This document shows positions 26,146-35,400 of a stretch of DNA of 64,000 bases, piece after piece; position 1 is the stretch's first letter; every line of letters starts with the position of its first letter. The position numbers and the translations under genes are program-made. The notes below the pieces were generated by a model, which saw only the letters and a program-made list of their open reading frames with translations, had not been told where the DNA came from and searched no databases. The stretch is from Deltaproteobacteria bacterium IMCC39524 (GTDB taxonomy: Bacteria > Desulfobacterota > Desulfuromonadia > Desulfuromonadales > BM103). The stretch lies in assembly GCA_029667085.1 (NCBI GenBank), contig JARUHJ010000004.1, forward strand, positions 186,001-250,000. Direction: 5' to 3'.

Positions 26146-27534
26146 ATGTTCACAGCCTCTGGCTATCAACTCATTCACCATGGCGCTCAGCACAGTGTAA
26201 CCGGATCCTGCCACGAACTGCGTATCTCAGAAGAGTGTGGCCTTCTGATCGATTGCGGGATCTTTCAAGGCAAAGAATCTGGCAAAGAAATGGAGATCAC
26301 CTTTGCCGTCAAGCATCTTCGTGGTCTGGTCATTACCCACGTCCACATTGATCACGTCGGCCGCCTGCCCTACCTGATTGCCGCAGGCTTCAAAGGGCCG
26401 ATTTTCTGCAGCCTGGCCTCCGCACACCTCCTGCCAACCGTTCTCGAGGATGCCCTGAAAATCAGCTTCACCCGTGACAAACGGCAAATCGAGTATTTTT
26501 TAAAAATCATCAAGAAGCAACTGCACCCCATCGAGTACAACAGCTGGCAACAGGTTGAAACGTCAACTAGGGACAGCCTGAGCATTCGCCTGCAACCTGC
26601 GGGTCACATCATCGGCTCCGCCTATCTGGAATGCCGTTTCAAAAAGCATCACGGCCAACAAGAGAGCATCATCTTCTCCGGCGACCTCGGTGCCCCTTAT
26701 GCCCCTCTCCTTCCAGCGCCGAAGCCTCCCTATGGAGCCGACCTGGTGGTCCTTGAAAGCACCTACGGTGACCGTCTTCACGAAGACCGCAAACACCGCA
26801 AGAAAAAGCTAAAGAGAATGATAGAACTCGCACTCCAGGATCGCGGCGTCATCCTGATTCCAGCCTTCAGCATTGGTCGAACCCAGGAACTTCTCTACGA
26901 AATAGAAGATTTAATTCACCGCAATCAGCGAAGCTTTGCTGCATGCGACCTGCCCTGGCAAGAGCTGGAAATCATTCTCGACTCACCCCTCGCCAGCCGC
27001 TTCACAACTCTCTATCGGCAACTGCAGCCCTACTGGGATGCGGAAGCACGCGGCAAGCTCAAACGCGGCCGCAGGCCTCTCGCTTTCGAACAGATGACCA
27101 CGATCGACAGTCATCAGGATCATCTCTACACCGTCGACTATCTGCAACGCAAAGCGCGACCCTGTATCGTCATCGCCGCCTCTGGCATGTGTAGTGGCGG
27201 CCGCATCGTCAACTACCTGAAAGCCACAATCAGCGACCCACGCACCGACATCCTCTTCAGCGGTTACCAGGCCGCTGGCACCCCGGGACGCGCCATCCAG
27301 CAATATGGTCCACAGGGAGGCTATGTCGTTCTTGACGGCAAACGTTACGACATCCGCGCCCGCATCCACAGCATCTCCGGTTATTCAGCCCATGCCGACC
27401 AGCAGAACCTGGTCAACTTCATCAAACGCATGCGCAAAAAGCCCAAACACGTTCGCCTCGTCCACGGCGAACCCCACGCACAACAAGCCCTACACAGAAA
27501 ACTCGCAGAACTCAACATCCCAACCATCGATTAA
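26146..27534 (+). CDS. MBL-fold/beta-CASP metallo-hydrolase (RNA-processing type)
   Basis: A 462-residue protein of the metallo-beta-lactamase superfamily. The zinc motif is H65-V-H67-I-D69-H70, with SGDLG as the next metal-ligand region and the beta-CASP insertion from about 190 to 390 (ESTYGDRLH, GVILIPAFSIGRTQELLYEIE, FSGYQAAGTPGR). The C-terminal VHGEPHAQ completes the CPSF-73/KH-free YsgF-type layout (RMMBL region). Such proteins are endo- or exoribonucleases. CGGAG lies nine bases before the ATG. Immediately after the stop codon comes a REP palindrome. Confidence 0.9.
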   Translation: MFTASGYQLIHHGAQHSVTGSCHELRISEECGLLIDCGIFQGKESGKEMEITFAVKHLRGLVITHVHIDHVGRLPYLIAAGFKGPIFCSLASAHLLPTVLEDALKISFTRDKRQIEYFLKIIKKQLHPIEYNSWQQVETSTRDSLSIRLQPAGHIIGSAYLECRFKKHHGQQESIIFSGDLGAPYAPLLPAPKPPYGADLVVLESTYGDRLHEDRKHRKKKLKRMIELALQDRGVILIPAFSIGRTQELLYEIEDLIHRNQRSFAACDLPWQELEIILDSPLASRFTTLYRQLQPYWDAEARGKLKRGRRPLAFEQMTTIDSHQDHLYTVDYLQRKARPCIVIAASGMCSGGRIVNYLKATISDPRTDILFSGYQAAGTPGRAIQQYGPQGGYVVLDGKRYDIRARIHSISGYSAHADQQNLVNFIKRMRKKPKHVRLVHGEPHAQQALHRKLAELNIPTID

Positions 27535-27595
27535 TTCGGTGACAGTATACTTAACCCAACCATATGCCGGGAAATAAGTATACTGTCACCAAATT
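27533..27595. repeat. REP palindrome 1 of the RAYT-associated family
   Basis: Arm AATTCGGTGACAGTATACTT and its complement flank a loop of about 21 bases. It overlaps the stop codon of the upstream hydrolase gene and lies just past the 3' end of the RAYT transposase gene. The same arms occur at 28338, 30063 (one arm decayed) and 47501. Confidence 0.9.
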
Positions 27596-27603
27596 GTAAT
27601 CAT

Positions 27604-28254
27604 TTACCTTTTCGGGCCGGGTTTTTGAGGACGCATCGGCCGGTTAAAGATACGCTCCAGTCCCAGGATAAATTCCTTTCGCCCAAGCGGTCGGCCTGTA
27701 TTTGCATGGTGGATAAACCGGCTATCATGTTGAGAATCACCCGAGGCAAGGAAGCCCTTCCAATCGTCAACCCGCTCGAGCATGGGAGCTGTATTCACAA
27801 GGATATCATCCGCCTGATGCAAATGTGCTCGGGCGCTGCTCCAGGGATAATCTTCCGCAAAGGTGGTTAATCCAGCCCGCACCGGATTCAACTCGACATA
27901 GCGCACGGCCGCCATTAGGTATGACTCATCCATGACAAATGAGGCAAAACGCTCCTGCCAGAGATGGCCACTCCAGCCTTCCCTTGCGTTGACTATCAGG
28001 GCGTGATGTCGATGTGCCTGACCGATGGCGCGCGCCAGTCCTTCGGCAGTCTCGGGCACGGCAACCAGGTGTACATGGTTTGGCATCAGGCAATAGGCCC
28101 AGATCGAGACTCTCTGACGGCGACACCATTGTGCCATCAGGGCCAGGTAGTTCTGATAATCTTCTTCGCGGAAAAATGTTGCTTGACGACGACTGCCACG
28201 TTGCGTGACATGGTGTGGATAGCCGGGGACAACAACCCGAGCAATACGTGCCAT
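27604..28254 (-). CDS. REP-associated tyrosine transposase (RAYT)
   Basis: A 216-residue Y1/HUH-type single-strand transposase related to IS200/IS605. The HUH motif is H60-V-H62 in MPNHVHLV, and the catalytic tyrosine is probably Y119 in AAVRYVELNPVRAG, the signature of RAYTs. GGAGGGAG precedes the ATG. The gene is bracketed by two copies of the same palindrome (27533-27595 and 28338-28400), with no terminal inverted repeats of its own, as expected for RAYTs that act on REP sequences in trans. The reading frame is intact, so it may be functional. Confidence 0.9.
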   Translation of the reverse strand: MARIARVVVPGYPHHVTQRGSRRQATFFREEDYQNYLALMAQWCRRQRVSIWAYCLMPNHVHLVAVPETAEGLARAIGQAHRHHALIVNAREGWSGHLWQERFASFVMDESYLMAAVRYVELNPVRAGLTTFAEDYPWSSARAHLHQADDILVNTAPMLERVDDWKGFLASGDSQHDSRFIHHANTGRPLGRKEFILGLERIFNRPMRPQKPGPKR

Positions 28255-28337
28255 GACTCCCTCCATTCAAAAATTTCATAACAATACAATGCCACCCAGT
28301 CTAACCAAAGCGAGCGACCTGTCAATACAACCAAATC

Positions 28338-28425
28338 AATTCGGTGACAGTATACTTATTAGCTTCGCATGCCTTGAATTAAGTATACTGTCACCGAATT
28401 CAGGCTTGTCACCGAATTCAGGCTG
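28338..28425. repeat. REP palindrome 2 with a partial duplicate
   Basis: AATTCGGTGACAGTATACTT (from 28338) and its complement ending at 28400 enclose a loop TATTAGCTTCGCATGCCTTGAA-like. A second short copy of the right arm end, TTGTCACCGAATTCAGGCT, follows at 28405-28423. It lies upstream of the RAYT gene and next to the 3' end of the TMTC-like gene. Confidence 0.88.
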
Positions 28426-29904
28426 CTAGTGGCGCTCCCAAGGTGGTTGAAGACGCATTTTATGCTTGGCATCCAGGGCCTCAGAATGTCGGCCAAGCCT
28501 GGTGTAGATCTGAGAAAGGTTATAGTAACCAATTTTTTTGTAAGGATATAATGACACCGATTTGTGAAGATACTCAAGCGCCGGCTCCACCTCACCGTTC
28601 AAATACAAAGTGACCCCCATATTGTGATTGGCAACCGAGGATTGCGGGCTGACAGTCACGGCACGTTGCCAGAGTAGAGCATTGGTGCGCCAGTACTGTG
28701 ATTGTTGAAAACTAATAGCCGCAAAAGCCAGGCACAGAAATACAATCACTGCCGCTGTTATTTTGTGATGGCTTTCAAAAAGCGGTCTTATTGCCTGCAA
28801 AAACAAATAAATCAGTCCGGGAAGAATCGCATACCAATACCGATCCGCAGCCAGCGCTGCCGCAGGCCAAAGGTTGGAGACTGGCAACCAGAAGGTCAGG
28901 CACCAGAGAAGCGCAAAGAAGACATTAGATTCATGCTGCCCGCTGGATCGATAAAGGGCTATCAACACCGAGGCACTCGTAAGAACAGCCAGGATGACTG
29001 GGAATTCGTGCCATGTCGCCGGGGCCTGAATAGAGTACTCAGGAGCCAGGTTAACAGGCCACACAATCTTTGCCAGCATGGTTCCCCAAGATTTCAGCAG
29101 CAGGTGAACATAATCGATAAAATCAGGTTTCGGGTATAAATCCATGCGGCTTATGGCCTTCCACGCATGCAGCTGCAGCGCCCCCACCCCGCCCATAGAG
29201 ATCAATTTCCAGAGATATGCGCTGCAACCAGCGCAGAAAAGAATGATCAATGAATTCCCTGGCGAGGTTATTGCCAGGACACGTTTTCCCGAAGCGACAA
29301 AACGGTATTCATAAGCGAGCCAGAGCAAGGGGACCAGAAACGCATTTTGTTTTGCCGTACAGGCAACCAGGTAGAGCAAAAAGCACCCGAGAAAGAGAAT
29401 CAACCGTTTGCTTTTTTCGCTGCGATGAGCCCACCCAAACACGAATAAAGAAAGGAGAGAAAAGGCCAGCGACAAGCTTTCTTTGCGATGGGAAATGTTG
29501 GCTACGACTTCAACCGTGAGTGGATGGACCAGGAAAAGGGCCGCACCCAAAAGTGCGGGGAGCGCCCGGGAAAAGAGCTTTCGCCCCAGAAGATAGATGA
29601 GAATGCCATTAAGCCCATGCCAAAAGAGATGCTGGAAATGGTAGCCGAACGGGCTTTGCCCGAAGAAGGCGTAATCAGCTAAAAAAGTAAATTCTCTTAA
29701 AGGCCTGCCCGGTTTGGTATTTTCAAAAAAGCCTGACAACGACTTTATGTCTGGATTGTTGACTAAAACCTTCAGGTCATCGAGAGTCCATTCGTTATAA
29801 AAAGTCTGATAGTAAAGACCATAGGTCAGAATCAGCAGAAAAAAACAATGGAGTATAGGGGATGAAAATCCCAGGGGTTTTTTCGGTTTCATAGAAGACT
29901 GCAT
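28426..29904 (-). CDS. TMTC-like membrane glycosyltransferase with C-terminal TPRs
   Basis: A 492-residue protein with 10-12 hydrophobic segments and a C-terminal stretch of about 90 residues that folds as tetratricopeptide repeats (LLWQRAVTVSPQSSVANHNMGVTLYLNGEVEPALEYLHKSV...). The first periplasmic loop WTLDDLKVLVNNPDIKSL...GRPLREFTFLADYAFFG matches the GT-C-type TMTC/PMT-like family, with an Asp pair (DD) at the expected catalytic site. Such enzymes transfer mannose or other sugars from a lipid carrier to exported proteins. It lies close to the giant cytochrome locus, which makes exported cytochromes or lipoproteins candidate acceptors; this is inference. I see no strong ribosome binding site, so the start could be the ATG four codons later. 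Confidence 0.78.
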   Translation of the reverse strand: MQSSMKPKKPLGFSSPILHCFFLLILTYGLYYQTFYNEWTLDDLKVLVNNPDIKSLSGFFENTKPGRPLREFTFLADYAFFGQSPFGYHFQHLFWHGLNGILIYLLGRKLFSRALPALLGAALFLVHPLTVEVVANISHRKESLSLAFSLLSLFVFGWAHRSEKSKRLILFLGCFLLYLVACTAKQNAFLVPLLWLAYEYRFVASGKRVLAITSPGNSLIILFCAGCSAYLWKLISMGGVGALQLHAWKAISRMDLYPKPDFIDYVHLLLKSWGTMLAKIVWPVNLAPEYSIQAPATWHEFPVILAVLTSASVLIALYRSSGQHESNVFFALLWCLTFWLPVSNLWPAAALAADRYWYAILPGLIYLFLQAIRPLFESHHKITAAVIVFLCLAFAAISFQQSQYWRTNALLWQRAVTVSPQSSVANHNMGVTLYLNGEVEPALEYLHKSVSLYPYKKIGYYNLSQIYTRLGRHSEALDAKHKMRLQPPWERH

Positions 29905-30015
29905 TCAAGTGATCAACAGAGGTAGATTTCAATACATTTTAAGCCCAGTGTTTTTCCCACCCGTTCTTACATACAACACAATCGATTGAGAAATGTCATT
30001 GGACCTATTAATTCG

Positions 30016-30044
30016 ACGGGGTCAGACAATTCGAGTCTCCCCGT
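30016..30044. repeat. Short palindrome
   Basis: ACGGGG...AGAC and GTCT...CCCCGT form an interrupted inverted repeat. It lies just ahead of a decayed REP copy and no T-run follows, so it may be another repeat remnant. Confidence 0.35.
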
Positions 30045-30062
30045 TTGAGTGCATCCAGGTTC

Positions 30063-30122
30063 TCGGCGACAGGAGACCTACTAGCTTCGCATACTTTGAG
30101 ATAAGTATACTGTCACCGATTT
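30063..30122. repeat. REP palindrome 3, left arm decayed
   Basis: The right arm TAAGTATACTGTCACCGATTT and the loop TAGCTTCGCAT.CTTTGA match REP 2 closely, while the left arm is altered to CGGCGACAGGAGACCT. It lies directly after the stop codon of the lipoprotein gene on the minus strand. Confidence 0.75.
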
Positions 30123-30130
30123 AACAGAGA

Positions 30131-30736
30131 TCAATCGTTATATTGCATCACCCACTCGATATCACAATAATCAGGTTTCTCACTCCTGTCCCAAGTAATG
30201 GCATAAATTTTCACATGCCTGCCGATCGTCTCTCCGGGATACCTATCATTATTCGCTTCATGGTCGTAGATAAGGTCTTCCGTAGCGGAGTTTGAATAAC
30301 GTCGGACAAATTCCTCGCAAACCTCAATTTTTAGATCCGGCACAAAAATAACATCATCATGAGCCCCGATGTTATCCAGGTTGTCATATCCGTTTACATA
30401 ATTAAATTCGTACTGAACAGGATCAGCAAACGCGAAAGGGGGAACCTCCGGCCATGCCTTGAGATAGCCAGAATCCAGAAACTGGGATTTTATTGTCTTC
30501 AGATTCCCAGGCGGCAGGCGACCATCATGATCAAGCGCATACCGCTCAGCGGCCTCACTGATGGCGTTCATGCCATCGTAAATAATGTCCGCCGACTGAG
30601 AGACACGCGCCATAAATTCCTTCTCGGTGAGCACCCTGCTTTCATCCTGCTCGTGGCGTAGCACCGAGTTCTGAGATGTCATGCTTGTGCAACCATAAAC
30701 CATTAGGATAACAAACAGAATTAATAGCTTACGCAT
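30131..30736 (-). CDS. Lipoprotein, paralogue of the one at 48272
   Basis: A 201-residue lipoprotein. Starting at 30736 gives MRKLLILFVILMVYGCTS with GGAG nine bases upstream; the longer frame adds 45 unrelated residues. It shares its whole length with the 48272-48883 protein: EKEFMARVSQSADIIYDGMNAISEAAERYALDHDG, the WPEVPPFAFADP segment, the NGYDN.D..GA.DDVIF block and the identical C-terminus EWVMQYND. The family is unknown to me. Both copies stand near a TPR-like exported protein and a giant cytochrome, so they belong to the duplicated locus. Confidence 0.78.
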   Translation of the reverse strand: MRKLLILFVILMVYGCTSMTSQNSVLRHEQDESRVLTEKEFMARVSQSADIIYDGMNAISEAAERYALDHDGRLPPGNLKTIKSQFLDSGYLKAWPEVPPFAFADPVQYEFNYVNGYDNLDNIGAHDDVIFVPDLKIEVCEEFVRRYSNSATEDLIYDHEANNDRYPGETIGRHVKIYAITWDRSEKPDYCDIEWVMQYND

Positions 30737-30926
30737 CCTGACTCCGAATTCTTGAGAAATAACGGCAAACTTTTCATGCACACTTCCACCATGTATGAGT
30801 TTTTGATAATATAACATGCTCCGCTCGTTTAGACGATCACAACCTGTTGATAGATGAGCCTTTACCTCCACCTCAATAATTCTAAAAATCGCCTTGAGTT
30901 GTTATGATCCTCGGCCTGGAGTTTCC

Positions 30927-32267
30927 ATGTTCCGTCACATCACACTGATTTGTGCCACGCTGTTGCTCTTCTCCGGTGTCCATCTTTGCCAAGACGCCCT
31001 GGCTGCCAGTTTGCCACACAAGGCAGCAGAGTCTGCGAACGAAACACCGCAGGGAAAGATCCTGTTGCATGATTCGATCGAACTGAAGCATTACGAGTTG
31101 CCCTTCCAGGCATTGCAGAAGTGGTACACCTTTCGGGATCTGCGCCCCGCGTTACTGCTCTACTCGAACGACCCCCTGATGCAACCGGCCCCCGCTGCCA
31201 TTCAAAAAAGGCTTTTGGAGCGGCTCGCCGCGCAAGACCGGGAAGCTTTACGCTACGATAGCCCAGATCCTGCCATTATGCCGAAGATGGCTCTCCACTC
31301 AGCGCTCGAAGCCGGCCTGTTTTCAGCAGTTTACTGGATGATGCCGACAGGTGTGAACAAAGAAACTCTCTCGGTCGAAACCTTCCGTACTCAGATGGTC
31401 GAATTTGGCGCAATGTCTGACGAAGAAGCGAAAAGCTTGACTCTGCATGACGGAGTCTTCTCCGGAACAGTGCGGGGGCTGCCGTTCCATGCCCTGCACC
31501 CTCAGGCAGAGGTCAAGATTTCCGGACCGGCAGTTCTCCACTTCGACCTCAGTTTTCTGGCGCCACTTTACCAGGGAGAGATCAAAACCGGCATCTATTC
31601 GCTTGTTTACCAGACGCTGAAGCAGCTGCGCGACCAACAGGTTAAAGCCATCTTCGCCAGCGTCTCCTATTCACAGGTCTCTGGCGAAATCCCGCTGAGT
31701 TCGCGATTTGTTGGCGATGTCCTCGCCCAGCTATTTAAACAACCTGACATGCTGGACGAGAAGTTGCCCCAGGCATGGCAACAGCGTGCCAACGCGCTTT
31801 ACCTGCCGGAAATGTTCCTCTCCGGAGAGACCCGCAAGCTCTTGTTGCAGTTGGCCCAGAACAACCCGGAAGACGCTTCGCTGCAATTCGCTCTGTACCA
31901 GGTCAGCCGGGAACTCAAAGCAACCGCCGGCGCCGCACTCGGCCACCTTGCCGAAGCCGTACAGCACGACCCGGTATACAGCCTCGAGTACCTGGCTTTA
32001 GCGTCTGAGGCCGGCGAGAAGGGGTTGCCTTACGAAGCCCAGAGAATGCTTCGTCTGGCGCTTGAAAGCCACCCGAACAATCCCTTTATCGCCCTTAAAC
32101 TTGCTCAAGGTCTTATCGATGCCAAGCATGGTGAGAGTGCCATACCACTCCTTGAACAGCTTTTAGAGCTAAAGTGGGCGGCCCTTTTTTACCCCAACAT
32201 CCGTGAACACCTGCAAGGGCTGCTTGACGAAGCCCGCAGCCAGGGCTCTGTAGAGACAAACAGTTAA
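30927..32267 (+). CDS. Exported helical-repeat protein, paralogue of the one at 55345
   Basis: A 446-residue protein with signal peptide MFRHITLICATLLLFSG...ALAA; TGGAG lies six bases before this ATG. It aligns throughout with the 55345-56730 protein, sharing RPALL.Y.NDPL, LTLHDGVFSGTVRG.PFHALHP, FHFDLS.LAPLYQGEIK, SYSQ.SGEIPL.SRF.GDV.AQLF and, in the last 130 residues, TPR-like units (ALGHLAEAVQHDPVYSLEYLALASEAGEKG..., MLRLALESHPNNPFIALKLAQ). The family is not one I recognise. It converges on the giant cytochrome gene, as does its paralogue, so the two-gene arrangement is conserved. Confidence 0.8.
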   Translation: MFRHITLICATLLLFSGVHLCQDALAASLPHKAAESANETPQGKILLHDSIELKHYELPFQALQKWYTFRDLRPALLLYSNDPLMQPAPAAIQKRLLERLAAQDREALRYDSPDPAIMPKMALHSALEAGLFSAVYWMMPTGVNKETLSVETFRTQMVEFGAMSDEEAKSLTLHDGVFSGTVRGLPFHALHPQAEVKISGPAVLHFDLSFLAPLYQGEIKTGIYSLVYQTLKQLRDQQVKAIFASVSYSQVSGEIPLSSRFVGDVLAQLFKQPDMLDEKLPQAWQQRANALYLPEMFLSGETRKLLLQLAQNNPEDASLQFALYQVSRELKATAGAALGHLAEAVQHDPVYSLEYLALASEAGEKGLPYEAQRMLRLALESHPNNPFIALKLAQGLIDAKHGESAIPLLEQLLELKWAALFYPNIREHLQGLLDEARSQGSVETNS

Positions 32268-32439
32268 CGTGACACCAGTGGCTCGGGTCAGCCGTTTCTT
32301 TGCCTAAAAACTAAAGGCACTCCTTATTTCCAAACCACAATCAAAAACAGGTCTCTTGAGCAAAGGACTCAAAAAAGCCCCTTCTCCGTGCAAGGATACA
32401 AACCATAGACACCTTAATAACTACGAAAAACAATAAAAG

Positions 32440-32463
32440 AAGGCCGGGACAAGCCCGGCCTTC
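32440..32463 (-). terminator. Terminator of giant cytochrome 1
   Basis: GAAGGCCGGG pairs with CCCGGCCTTC, with a T-rich run on the minus strand. The second giant cytochrome has a terminator with the same GGCCGGG stem at 57275. Confidence 0.85.
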
Positions 32464-32492
32464 AATCTTCAACATCATTTCATGGTCTGCCA

Positions 32493-35400
32493 TTACAGCA
32501 TCTTGGGCCTCGGGGTGACCAGGTTCCAGCCGCCGCCCGTGCCACCCTGACCGCCATTCTGGGCGGGATCACCGAGGCGGTGACAGTTCTGTGCCGAAGT
32601 CAGGTTAGAGAACGACTTGTTATTGTTGTCGGCATTCGGAGAGAGAGTTTCTCCGCCACTGGTGCCGGAAATAACTTTGCCATCGTCCCAACTGTTCTGC
32701 TTGGTGTCGAGACAATTGGTAATCAGCAACTTCGGCAGACGCGAAGCATGAGGGTTATGGCACTTGGAACAGGTAAAGGAATGATACCCCTGATTGATGG
32801 TCCCGTTATCTTGAGTTGCTCCCCAGCTATACGAAGCGTAGGCGTAATTGGCATCAATCTTCGGTTCAATTAACCAGCCGTAGGTACCTTTGTAGACCGA
32901 ACGGAAGCCGTCCACCTGGCGATTTGTTGCGCCATCTGCGATGTTCACGCTTTGATAACCCATCGAAGGGTTCTGCGGGTCGGCATAGTTGGCGGTCAGT
33001 TCAGGCGGAGGCGTACCGCTGATCGTGTGCCGTCCTCCGGCGTTGGTGAAGTTAAGGATATCGGACGCCTCCCCCGAGGTAGCAGGAGTACCGCCAAGGG
33101 CCGAGTTGGAGTGGCCGTTTTTACCGGCAGTCATCCACAGACCATCGCCACCATTATCCGAGGTGTAGTCCATGGTGTTGACAACTGTGCCATGACACAA
33201 TGTACAGATACCGGCCGAGTTAGAGAGTGACAGGCCCTTGGTGGCGTCCGGGTTATTCTGGTCGATCTGGAAGCCGCCCGACTGATTGTAGCCAGAACCA
33301 GCGCGTGGCACGGCGCCGTAATTATTGTTCGTCTGCCCGGCGCTAAAATCGGTGCCGGACTGCGGCGCACCGTCTTCGGGATAAGGGTTACGGACCCAGC
33401 TGCCACGCAGGTAGGGAGGGCCGTTCATCTTATCGTTCTCAGCAAAGTTCATGTCGTGGACATCGTGACAGTTGTGACACTGCAGGTTGCCAACCGTATC
33501 CAGGTCTTCCGACCAGACATCAATACTCGTGTTGCCGTTATTGGTATCGTTAATGATTGAGTTATAGACCAAGCTGGTTCCACCCGTATTGGTCGAATGC
33601 GTGGACATGATGAGGCCGGTCTTGTAGGCGAACTTGTCACTGGTCCAGGTAGCACCAATCCAGTTGAGTTGGTTCAGGTAGCCGTAGTTATAGTTGGAAT
33701 CGCCGGCCGTCAATGAAACAGTGTTCAGGTTATTGTTCGGCGTACCGCCCGGGCCATCATCGGCATACCACTCACTGACCTGGTCTGTTTGTGCATCGTG
33801 ACAGCCCCAGCAGAGCTCAGCCTGTGTCTGGTAAACCGAGTGCCCGCCGCCTGTGCCTCCTGGTTGCTTGCGCAGGTGGATGCCCTCCGACGCGTAGTTG
33901 ACACCGACCAGCGCGTTGTTGGGCAGGATCAGGGCAGTGCCATTAACATCATCGCGCGGATGACCGGCAAAGTGGCACCAGGTACAGTTGCCCGGGTTGC
34001 CCTCGTAGCTATTCTGCTCTAGAGGATCAACTACAAGGCTTCCGACTTCATCCGAGAGGTGACCGATATTGTAAATATTGTCAACGCCACCCATGGTGTG
34101 GCAGCCGATACAGGGGAAGTTGTCCTGGTTATCCCACAGAGGGGTTTCATCGTAAGGATGACACCTGTAGGCGTCCATATTACCGCAAGATCCCGCTACA
34201 CCAGTAGTGCCTTCAGCGTAGTAGGCATCGGGACCTGCTGCGATGGTATCGAGCTCCACATCGACGATCATGTCGCCGTGCTTGCCGTCGAGCTCTTCCA
34301 CCTGACTCAGATCGTAATGGCCTGGATGGCAGAGGTTACAGCTGTCGCCCTTGCTGAAGCGGAAGCTGTAGTTGAGGTGCTTCTCATGCTGGCCGATATG
34401 CTTACGTTCATCTACGTTCGCGGAGTTGTAATCCCAGCCACCGCGGTTGTCGGCGCCCGGTGAACCGATAATCTGATCCTGAACGGCATTATAGAGCACG
34501 GTGCTGTCATAATCACGACCGTAGAGATCGGTAGTCCGGTTCGGATTACCGTGACAGCGACCGCAGTCCAGGTTGGCAGACTTAAGCCAGATCGGCGTGT
34601 TATAGAGCGGGTACTGACTACCAGCACCATCGGGATCTTCGCCGGCCAGGCCGTGGCAACCGAACAAGCCCTGTGAGCCGAAGTTGAAGCAACCGCCGTC
34701 GTCGATTCCGACACCTACCGAGTTGTAACTGCCATCGCCGAAGCCGCCAAAACCATCAGTGTCCTGATACATGATGACACCACTCGCATTATAGTAGGTG
34801 ATGATGGCGCCATTGATCGTTGGGGTCACAGGCCCGTCCTGCAGATAACCCATGGTCAGCTGGCCATCCTGGTGGTCGAGGCCGTAGTTAGCAGAAACCG
34901 CGCCATGACACTTTGTGCAATCGTTCAGGGTGTAGCCGTGCAGCTTGTGGTTACCTTCCGACTCGACAACACTCGGGCCGGTGGTATGACACATGCCGCA
35001 GCGAGGGCCGCCGTTGACCGGGCCGACAATGTTAGACTTCTCAGAGAGGTTACCCGCCTCGTCCATCGTCTTCATCGCGAACCAGTAAGGTGTATCGGGG
35101 AGTAAACCGGTGACCTCGAGCTCGTTGATATGGCCACCGAAATCGGGGGCAGGCGAACGTTTAAACACAGTTGCGCTATTGTAATCAGTGAGGGCAATAT
35201 CGGAATCCAGATAACGGATATCAAAGGCACTGGCGCGACCGTTGTTGTAAGTATCATCGCCTGGAGTCGTCCACCTTAGCGTGACCGTACCCGACTTGGG
35301 CCGCGACCTGACACTCAGATCGGTAATCTTATCGGGAGCGACATAATCCCAAGGGTCAGCGGTTGTCTGAGGCAAGACAGGAATTTCTACAGGCGTGTGT

